A DNA stretch of 64,000 bases, from the NCBI RefSeq assembly GCF_018139695.1, contig NZ_JAGSOG010000001.1:52646-116645 (forward strand). The letters run 5' to 3'. Positions 43,535 to 50,397 of this stretch are shown here, piece by piece (the stretch's first letter is position 1; each line of letters starts with the position of its first letter). The notes below the pieces were generated by a model, which was not told the DNA's origin, ran no database searches, and saw only the letters and a list, made by a program, of their open reading frames with translations. The position numbers and the translations under genes were made by a program. This DNA is from Actinospica durhamensis (lineage in GTDB: Bacteria > Actinomycetota > Actinomycetes > Streptomycetales > Catenulisporaceae).

Positions 43535-43597
43535 CTAGCGGATCCGCGGCCCGGGCTCCTGCGGAGAGGCGGTGACCGTGACCATGCCGAGGCGCAT
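43535..43597 (-). CDS. Candidate leader peptide (20 residues) of the MFS exporter
   Basis: The ORF MRLGMVTVTASPQEPGPRIR begins at an ATG with GGGAG at ideal spacing and ends at TAG (43535-43537), 102 bases before the exporter start. An ATG four codons upstream in frame is possible but lacks its own Shine-Dalgarno. A candidate promoter lies upstream on the same strand: TTGGCG, 19 bases, TAGGGT (about 43664-43634), preceded by AAAAG. The ORF and spacing are seen; drug-dependent stalling is inferred. Confidence 0.55.
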   Translation of the reverse strand: MRLGMVTVTASPQEPGPRIR

Positions 43598-43698
43598 CTC
43601 GTCTCCCATCCTGCCGACCGTCGTCGGCCGCACCCTAGTGGGCGCCGGCCCATAGCCGCCAAGGCTTTTCGCGACGCACGCCCTGGGCAGGGGTCTTA

Positions 43699-44349
43699 CT
43701 ACTGCGTCACGCAGCCGGTGGGCCAGTTGGACAGTCCCGTCACGGCCGAGCCGGCGGTCTCGCCGTTGTGGATGATCTCGACCACGCCCAGGACGTCGCC
43801 CTTGGGCATCTTGGCCGGATCGAAGGTGATCGTGGACGCGGCGGTGAGGTAGCCCTTGGCGTCCACAGTGGGACCGCCCACCACGCCGCTGGGGATCCCG
43901 ACGGCCTTGGCACCGGTCCAGACACAGTTGCTCTCGGGGAGTTCCTTGTTGACGATGTCGAGCGGGATTCCCGCCTTCTTCAGCAGCGCCTGAAGCTGGG
44001 ACGGGTCGGCGAGCAGGCTCAGTTTGACCGTCACGACGCCGGTGGTGACGTCGGTGTGCACGGTGAAGGACGCGTTCTCGACGTTGAGCACGCCCGACCC
44101 CGGGTGCTGAGACGGAGTCTGCCGGGCCTGTGCCTGCTGCGTCTGTTTGCCGTGCTGCGTCGTCGTGACGGCGAAGCTCAGCGACGCCGCCACGACCCCG
44201 GCCGTGGCCAGTGCCGGCACGGCCCGTCGGCGCCGGCTCAGCGTACGCCCGCGTGAGACGATCCCCTGCGTCTCGCGGTCGAAGCGCACCTCGCCCACGG
44301 AGCGTTCCAGGACGCCGACCAGCACGCGATCGTCTTCGTTGGGATTCAC
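43699..44349 (-). CDS. Membrane-anchored partner protein of the upstream sigma factor
   Basis: A 216-residue protein: N-terminal cytoplasmic 45 residues (VLVGVLERSVGEVRFDRETQ), a membrane segment near residues 45-63, and an extracytoplasmic domain. GTG at 44349 overlaps the sigma-factor stop (GTGA) with GAGGAGG upstream, so the two are coupled. The arrangement fits an anti-sigma factor, but the N-terminal part lacks an obvious ZAS or anti-sigma domain, so this is inference from context. Confidence 0.65.
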   Translation of the reverse strand: MNPNEDDRVLVGVLERSVGEVRFDRETQGIVSRGRTLSRRRRAVPALATAGVVAASLSFAVTTTQHGKQTQQAQARQTPSQHPGSGVLNVENASFTVHTDVTTGVVTVKLSLLADPSQLQALLKKAGIPLDIVNKELPESNCVWTGAKAVGIPSGVVGGPTVDAKGYLTAASTITFDPAKMPKGDVLGVVEIIHNGETAGSAVTGLSNWPTGCVTQ

Positions 44350-44846
44350 CGGGATTCCTCCTCGATCAGTCGTGCGGCGAGTTCGTTGCGCAGGGTGGCC
44401 ATCGCCCGGGACAGATGCGCCTTGACCGTGCCCGGTGCGATGCCGAGCGCCTGGGCCGTGTCCTGGGTGTCGAGGTCCATGAAGACCCGGAGCGCGATCA
44501 CCTCGCGTTGGCGCAACGGCAGTGCCTTCACCGCCGCGAGGACGTGGGCGTCCAGCGGCGGCTCGGCGGGCGCCTGGTCCAGCCGGTCGAACCGCTGGTC
44601 CCAGGCTGTCTCGTGCCGACGCCGACGCCACCACGAGATGTGCAGGTTCAGCGCCGTCCGCACCACCCAGGCACCCGGGGCCGGATGCACGGACACCTTC
44701 CGCCAGGACGCGAATGCCCGGGCGAACCCCTCCGCGACGAGTTCTTCGGCCAGGGACAGGTTGCCCACGGTCCCGTAGACGGCGCGTAGGCAGCCGTCTC
44801 GGGACTGGAGGTAGAACGTGCCGAAGTCCGCGGGTTGTCGATTCAC
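44346..44846 (-). CDS. SigE-family ECF RNA polymerase sigma factor
   Basis: A 166-residue sigma factor of the actinobacterial SigE-like group: region 2 (FGTFYLQSRDGCLRAVYGTV, LSLAEELVAEGFARAFASWR, PAPGAWVVRTALNLHISWWR) and region 4 (LPLRQREVIALRVFMDLDTQ, DTAQALGIAPGTVKAHLSRA). The start GTG at 44846 follows AAAGGGATC; the larger open frame reaches into the next gene and is not used. Coupled to the membrane protein downstream. Confidence 0.9.
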   Translation of the reverse strand: MNRQPADFGTFYLQSRDGCLRAVYGTVGNLSLAEELVAEGFARAFASWRKVSVHPAPGAWVVRTALNLHISWWRRRRHETAWDQRFDRLDQAPAEPPLDAHVLAAVKALPLRQREVIALRVFMDLDTQDTAQALGIAPGTVKAHLSRAMATLRNELAARLIEEESR

Positions 44847-44877
44847 GATCCCTTTACGCACACGGGCCGGTGGAGGT

Positions 44878-45951
44878 TTACCTGGAGACCCGCCTTTCCG
44901 CTCCAGCCCACCAGACCCGGTATCTGATCGGCAACGCCTGGAGATCTTCGAGCTGCTCGGCGAGGTCCGGTGCGGCGGATTCGAGCGGCACAGTGCCGAC
45001 GAGCGGCGCCGAGCTGTAGATCTTGCGGAGCGCGAAATCCCATCCCGACGCCGCGTACTCCGGGACCCGCACGTCCGCCTGCGCTGCATCCGGCAGGCAC
45101 CGCACCCGCAGCAGATGCGGCCGGGTGCGCAGCATCTCGGCTTCGTCGCGGGTTTCCGGAGCCTCGTCGAGCGCGGCCCACAGTTGGGCATCGGTCATCC
45201 GGGCCAGTCGAGCCGGTTCGCGGCGTCCCGCGTCGAGCAGCCGCGTGACCAAGCGTTGAAGCACGGCAGCGGGTGCGAGGTTGTCCCAGGAGGCGTGCAG
45301 CCGCGCCTCCGCACAGACCAGATCCACGAGGATCCGGGCCGTCGGCAGGTCGGTGCTGACAGCGCCGTCCACGAGACGCAGGGCGGCGAGAAGACGAGCG
45401 GGCTCGACCTCGAGCCTCGCGCCGAAGCGGGCGCTGCGCACATACGAGTCGAGATGGTCGAGGCTGAGCAGTCCCGGCGCCGGAGTCAACGCGGACGGCG
45501 TCCGGCCGGACAGGAGGTCCGCGATCTCGTGCGGTTCGAGCCCGTGCGCCGCGAGTACGTCCGCGATGGCCGGCTCCCGCAGGAGATCGGCGCCGAGTGC
45601 GTGATGGTTGAGTCCTGCGACACCTTCAAAGGTGTGGCTGAACGGCAGATGGCCCACGTCGTGCAGCAGTGCGGCGGCACGCAGCGGCTGGTCGGCGGGA
45701 TCCGGATGGAAGCACGCGGCCAGTGCGAAGACCCCGAGGCTGTGCTCCAGGCGCGAGTAGGTCTGTGTCGTCGTGATCGACGCGGCGCCGCCGTGTGCGA
45801 CCATGTGCAGCCGCCGCAACGGCTCGGTGCGCAGCAGATCCCGTTCCAGGGGGCTCAGACTCACCGAGATCCGCCAGAGTGGATCAATGTACTGGGCTGA
45901 CCGGCCGGTGACGCCCGCAGCCGTTGTAGGTGGATCCCACGGCGTCGTCAT
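44878..45951 (-). CDS. HD-domain phosphohydrolase
   Basis: A 357-residue HD-superfamily protein like dNTP triphosphohydrolases of the SAMHD1/YwfO type: YSRLEHSLGVFALAACF and LLHDVGHLPFSHTFEG give the H...HD metal ligands, with LSLDHLDSYVRSAR the downstream Asp. The substrate is not evident. Its start overlaps the stop of the HAD gene (ATGA). Confidence 0.85.
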   Translation of the reverse strand: MTTPWDPPTTAAGVTGRSAQYIDPLWRISVSLSPLERDLLRTEPLRRLHMVAHGGAASITTTQTYSRLEHSLGVFALAACFHPDPADQPLRAAALLHDVGHLPFSHTFEGVAGLNHHALGADLLREPAIADVLAAHGLEPHEIADLLSGRTPSALTPAPGLLSLDHLDSYVRSARFGARLEVEPARLLAALRLVDGAVSTDLPTARILVDLVCAEARLHASWDNLAPAAVLQRLVTRLLDAGRREPARLARMTDAQLWAALDEAPETRDEAEMLRTRPHLLRVRCLPDAAQADVRVPEYAASGWDFALRKIYSSAPLVGTVPLESAAPDLAEQLEDLQALPIRYRVWWAGAERRVSR

Positions 45952-46703
45952 CTGCCGGGCACCGGCATCGGGTCGCTGGGTGAACGCGGCGCCCCGAGCA
46001 GCGCCGCCAGCTCACCGACGTCCTCGACGGCTGGACCGTCCCACGCTCGCGCGCCGTAGAGCTCACAGCGATCCGCCTGCGTCGCCGCGTCCACCACCTC
46101 GAACTCGAGCCTCAGCGCCCTCATCCCGACTCGCTCGGCCCCGGCCAACTCGTCCGAAGCCCCGTCCCCGACGTACAGGCAGTCCTGGGCCGCCACGCCA
46201 AGGGCCGCCGCCGCGGCGAGGTAGAGCGACGGATCGGGCTTGCGCACGCCTCGCTCCCAGGAGAAGACCGCCACGTCGAACCGTTCCGCGAGCGCGGTCT
46301 CGTGCCAGATCGCCGGCGTCTCCGCCGAGCAGTCGCTGATCAGCCCGAGGCGATATCCCTTGCCCCGCAACCGATCGAGCGCCTCGAGCACCTGAGGCGA
46401 GGGGATGAGGCGGCCGCGCTCGAAGTGGAGCCGGCGTGCCACGGCCGTCCGCACGGCCGCCGGATCCGGGTGCGCTCCGAGCCCCTCGGCCAGGCGGGAG
46501 TAGGTCTCGTACAGGTCGCCTAGCGCGCCTCGGCACCGCGCGTCGAAGCTGTCGCGGACCGCGCCCGCGAACGCCTCGGGATCGACCCCGAGATCCCGCG
46601 CCGCGGCACGGGAGAGGGCGTCGCGCAGTCCGCGCTCGCCGCCGGATATGAGGGTGTCGTTGAGATCGAAGACGACTGCGGACGGATGGTTGAAACCAGA
46701 CAT
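45948..46703 (-). CDS. HAD-superfamily hydrolase with DLNDT motif
   Basis: A 251-residue HAD hydrolase with an alpha-helical cap after motif I. Motif I is VVFDLNDTL: nucleophile D13, but the second acid/base position is N15 rather than Asp. Then GLISDCSAETPAIW gives motif II, KPDPSLYL the motif III Lys, and YVGDGASDELAGA motif IV. The Asn substitution may change the reaction from phosphatase to something slower or different. It forms an operon with the HD protein by a four-base overlap. Confidence 0.87.
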   Translation of the reverse strand: MSGFNHPSAVVFDLNDTLISGGERGLRDALSRAAARDLGVDPEAFAGAVRDSFDARCRGALGDLYETYSRLAEGLGAHPDPAAVRTAVARRLHFERGRLIPSPQVLEALDRLRGKGYRLGLISDCSAETPAIWHETALAERFDVAVFSWERGVRKPDPSLYLAAAAALGVAAQDCLYVGDGASDELAGAERVGMRALRLEFEVVDAATQADRCELYGARAWDGPAVEDVGELAALLGAPRSPSDPMPVPGR

Positions 46704-46728
46704 GCGAACTCCCCTGCGGACTCCGGCG

Positions 46729-47403
46729 TCAGCGCGTCCGCCGGATCAGTGTGAACCCGTCCCATCCCTTGGCACCGACGGTCTGCAGCGCCGTCGCCTC
46801 GAGCCGCTCGTCCCGGGCGATGTCGGCCAGCACCGTGCGCACACCTTGGACCCGGGCGTCGGAGCTGTCCGCATCGACGACCGCGCCGTTGCGCACGACG
46901 TTGTCGATGACGATGACGCTGCCCGGATGCGTCAGTTCGAGCGCCGCCTTGAGGTACGTGGGGTTGCTCGGCTTGTCCGCGTCGATGAAGACGAAGCCGT
47001 AGGGTTCGGTCGCGTCCTCGATCAGCCGCCGGGCCGAGTCCGCGGCCGACCCCACGCGCACCTCCACCCGGTCCGCCACGCCGGCCCGCTCCAGGTTCGC
47101 CCGGGCGATCGCAGCGTTCTGTTCCTCGAGCTCCAGCGTGGTGACCTGTCCGTCCGCTCCGACCGCACGGGCGAGCCAGACGGTGCTGTAGCCCGCCAGC
47201 GTGCCGAACTCCAGCACCCGCTTGGCCCCCGACATCTGGCACAGCAGCGCGAGCAGCTTCCCCTGGTTCGGCGCCACCTCGGCCTTCGGCATCGTGGTGC
47301 GCGGCCCGGACTCCCGAGCGAGCACCAGCGCCTCGTCCTCCGGGACGAGTTCCCCGGCGAAGTACGCGTCCACCTCGCGCCACATCGACTCTGAGTCGTA
47401 CAT
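46729..47403 (-). CDS. SAM-dependent O-methyltransferase (family 3)
   Basis: A 224-residue class I methyltransferase like catechol or caffeoyl-CoA O-methyltransferase: GAKRVLEFGTLAGYSTVWLA as the SAM-binding loop, VTTLELEEQNAAIARANLER, then FVFIDADKPSNPTYLKAALE and VIVIDNVVRNGAVVD contributing metal ligands. The ATG at 47403 has GGGGAAGGA upstream; the frame is open to 47481 but overlaps a terminator. Substrate unknown. Confidence 0.92.
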   Translation of the reverse strand: MYDSESMWREVDAYFAGELVPEDEALVLARESGPRTTMPKAEVAPNQGKLLALLCQMSGAKRVLEFGTLAGYSTVWLARAVGADGQVTTLELEEQNAAIARANLERAGVADRVEVRVGSAADSARRLIEDATEPYGFVFIDADKPSNPTYLKAALELTHPGSVIVIDNVVRNGAVVDADSSDARVQGVRTVLADIARDERLEATALQTVGAKGWDGFTLIRRTR

Positions 47404-47466
47404 CCGCAGATCCTTCCCCGTCTGTGATGAAGCCGAGTGTGGCAGAGCCGAGTGTCGCAGAGCAGG

Positions 47467-47507
47467 AAAAAGCCCGGCCAAGGTGACTCGAGGTCACCTC
47501 GGCCAGG
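47467..47507 (-). terminator. Rho-independent terminator of the exported-protein gene
   Basis: The hairpin of AGCCCGGCCAAGGTGAC and GGTCACCTCGGCCAGGC around TCGA is followed on the minus strand by a T-run (A-run at 47467-47471 on the plus strand), 40 bases after the gene ending at 47544. It is related to the repeated terminators at 55.3, 55.6 and 62.4 kb. Confidence 0.8.
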
Positions 47508-47543
47508 CCCCTCACGTCGAGGCTTTCGCCCCGGGTCCCCGCA

Positions 47544-50150
47544 TCAGCCGGAGAAGTAGCCGAACACGTCGAGGATCGCGTCTCCGTGTCCGGTGGACTC
47601 GTTGTACAGGCTGACCTGCTGGTTCGAGCCGGTGCTCGCCAGCAGGCTCAGGCCCGCCACGGTCTGGCCGGTGAGGTAGTTGAGGTTGGACACCCCGGGC
47701 CGGGTGGTGCCCGCCGGGAAGGCGGTGACGAAGCCGTTGGCGGTCAGGTCCGTCACGGTGAGGTTGGTGATCAGCGTCGCGCCGGCCGGCATGACCGGGG
47801 GCACCGTGGTGTTGTACTCGCTCGCGTTGAGCGCGTACGTGGTGGTGCCGTCCGCCTTGAGTGGGGTGCCGCTCTTGCGCGAGTCCCAGGCGCGATACGG
47901 GGTGACCGAGCTGTAGGCGTCGGCGGAGTCGGTGGAGAAGTATCCGGCGACGTCCGCGATCAGGTCCACCGAGCCGGTGCCGCCGCCGTTGTAGAGCTCG
48001 ATCCTGCCGTCCTGGGCGACCGGCACGATCACCGTGTTGGAGACCGTCTGGCCCTTGAGGTAGTTCAGGTTCGAGGTCGTGGGCGTGCCCGCGCCGTCCG
48101 GCTCGGCCGCGATCCAGCCGTTGCCGGTGGTGTCGGTCGCGGTCACGTGCAGCGCGACGGCGGTGACCCCGGACGGGATCGAGTCCGCGCCCGCGATGCC
48201 CACGGACAGGCCGGAGTTCCCGGCGACCTGCTTGGCCGGGGCGCCGGTGCCGTGGCGGGTGTCGAGCATGCGGGCCGGGGTCACGGCGGTGTAGCCGCTG
48301 CCGGCGGACCGGGTGAAGTAGCCGGACACGTCCGCGATCAGGTCGACGCTGCCGCCGGCCGGGCCCATGTCGTAGAGCTGGACCGTGCCGTCCGCGCCGA
48401 CCGGCACGATCACCGCGTTCGTGACCGTCTGGCCCTTGAGGTAGTTCAGGTTCGACACGCTCAGGTACCCGCCGGACGGGATGACGCTGACGTACCCGTT
48501 GCCGGTGGTGTCGGTGACCGTGACGTTGAGCACCACGGCGGTCGCGTCCGCGGGGATCGAACCGTTGCCCGCGATGTTCAGCGAGGCCAGGTTGTCCGGG
48601 GTGATCTTCGCCTTCGGCGCGCCGATGCCCTTGCGGGTGTCCAGGATCCGGGTCGGGTCGAGCGGGGTGTAGTCGGACCCGGTGGTGGTGACGGTGCCCG
48701 TGGCGGTGAACGGCTGGCCGTTCACCATCGACGTACCGGTGACGGTGATCGTGTACGTGCCCGGCTTCGCGTAGGTGTGCGACGCGGCCCCGTAGCTCCC
48801 GCTCACCGGCGCACTGCCGTCGCCGAAGTCGAAGCTCCAGCCGTCCGAGAGCCAGGCCACGGACTGCGCGGTGACACCCAGGGCGCCGTTCGCCGTCGTG
48901 GTCAAGGTGGTGCCGGGGTTGGCCGGGGGCTGGATCTGCGCCGCGCCGCGGTCGTAGTAGGAGTACGTTCCCGCGCCGGTGTCCGGCTTGAGCGGGTCGT
49001 TGACGCGGGACTTGCCGTTGACGTCGGTGGCCAGTTCGCCCGGGGCGTCAGAGTTCGCGGAGTTGACCACCGGGCTGAAGTCCGACTCGACCTCGAAACC
49101 CCAGGGGCCGGTGACGTCCGGATCGCCGATCACGTCGTGCTGCCCTTGGCCGCTCGCGGCGGTGAACTGCGCCACCGTCTCGTAGTACTTCCCGGCCCAG
49201 TCGTACGTGTATTCGTCGGGGCCTTCGTCATCACCGGGCTGGGGAACGAGATTCGGGTTGGGGTCGAGGTCGTTGTAGTCAACCGTCGTGCCCGGTGTCG
49301 CGGCGCTCGCAACGCTCAGCAGCCCGCTCGGAGTCGATGAGCCGTCACATGAGGTGCCGGCTTCGAGGACGTTGTTCTCGATGTACGACCCAGTTGAGGC
49401 ACCGGTCAGGCTGAGCGCCGTATTGCACAGGTAGCCGCCCGCGAGGACGACCGTGTTGCTCGTCACGGCTGTACCGGGAGCTCCATTGACCAGGATGGCG
49501 GGCACGCCGGCGCGGATGCCGTTGGTCGTGATGACATCGCCCGTGCTGCCCGGGTCGACCTGGATGCTCGGGGCGTCCCGGCCGACGTCGTCGATCTGGT
49601 TTCGGCTGAGCGTCACGTAGGACGAGGAGCCGGCGATCTCGATTCCCGGCACGGTGACGGTGCCACCGGTAGCCGACTCGATGCCGCCGCTGTCGCTGTC
49701 CATCGTGATGTGGTTCGAAGCGGAGATGTAGGCAAGCCGTGGTATCGATTCACCGACGAGGAAATCCTTGACGGTCACATAGCTTGCGCCGACGAACGTG
49801 AAGCCGGGCGCCGTGGTGGTGGGTCCGGTTCCGAGCTCGGCGCCCTTGCCCCCGGCTTCGATCGTGATCGGCGCGGAAGCGGTACCCGCATTGCTGATGG
49901 TCACGGGCGCATAGAGGTAGCCGTCCAGTACGGAGACCGTGTCGCCCGGAACGTTCGCGGCATCGATGCCGGCCTGCAGCGTGCAGAAGGGCGCGGCATG
50001 CGTCCCCGTGCCGCTGTCCGTGCAGGAGGCGCTGTCATGCTCAACGTAGATGGTGGTCGGACTCGAAGCGTCCGCATGCGCCGCGCCGGGAGCCAGCGCG
50101 GCAACGGATATCGCGAGCACAGCGCTCGTTGCGAGCGTGCGTTTACACAT
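47544..50150 (-). CDS. Exported beta-helix/PKD protein with three RILDTR repeats
   Basis: An 868-residue paralogue of the 20.9-24.0 kb protein. Signal peptide residues 1-27 (ends GAAHA). Residues 30-380 are a beta-helix region (HAAPFCTLQAGIDAANVPGD, then TISNAGTASAPITIEAGG). One PKD domain (WSFDFGDGSAPVSG...HTYAKPGTYTI) follows near residues 420-490. Three RILDTR-type repeats end it: DPTRILDTRKG, TPARMLDTRHG and a divergent TPYRAWDSRKS. It is divergent from the third paralogue across 247 bases; no anchor motif. Role unknown. Confidence 0.82.
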   Translation of the reverse strand: MCKRTLATSAVLAISVAALAPGAAHADASSPTTIYVEHDSASCTDSGTGTHAAPFCTLQAGIDAANVPGDTVSVLDGYLYAPVTISNAGTASAPITIEAGGKGAELGTGPTTTAPGFTFVGASYVTVKDFLVGESIPRLAYISASNHITMDSDSGGIESATGGTVTVPGIEIAGSSSYVTLSRNQIDDVGRDAPSIQVDPGSTGDVITTNGIRAGVPAILVNGAPGTAVTSNTVVLAGGYLCNTALSLTGASTGSYIENNVLEAGTSCDGSSTPSGLLSVASAATPGTTVDYNDLDPNPNLVPQPGDDEGPDEYTYDWAGKYYETVAQFTAASGQGQHDVIGDPDVTGPWGFEVESDFSPVVNSANSDAPGELATDVNGKSRVNDPLKPDTGAGTYSYYDRGAAQIQPPANPGTTLTTTANGALGVTAQSVAWLSDGWSFDFGDGSAPVSGSYGAASHTYAKPGTYTITVTGTSMVNGQPFTATGTVTTTGSDYTPLDPTRILDTRKGIGAPKAKITPDNLASLNIAGNGSIPADATAVVLNVTVTDTTGNGYVSVIPSGGYLSVSNLNYLKGQTVTNAVIVPVGADGTVQLYDMGPAGGSVDLIADVSGYFTRSAGSGYTAVTPARMLDTRHGTGAPAKQVAGNSGLSVGIAGADSIPSGVTAVALHVTATDTTGNGWIAAEPDGAGTPTTSNLNYLKGQTVSNTVIVPVAQDGRIELYNGGGTGSVDLIADVAGYFSTDSADAYSSVTPYRAWDSRKSGTPLKADGTTTYALNASEYNTTVPPVMPAGATLITNLTVTDLTANGFVTAFPAGTTRPGVSNLNYLTGQTVAGLSLLASTGSNQQVSLYNESTGHGDAILDVFGYFSG

Positions 50151-50397
50151 GTTTCCCCACCCTGATCATGAAGATTTCTTCATTTTTGTTCAGCTGTGGA
50201 TTTTAGCGCCGGGCTCGGCACCGCGCGCGGTTCAGGGTCGGCATTCGCGGCCCGACTCGAGTCGTAGCACAGTCGTGACAAAAGGTTGTGAAGAAGTGAG
50301 TTGAGTGGTGCGCTATTTCCGCAGGATAATGAGATTTTCAGCTACACCTGAGACGTCTGACCACGGCTCAGTCCGCTTCGCACAATGGGGGATTTTC

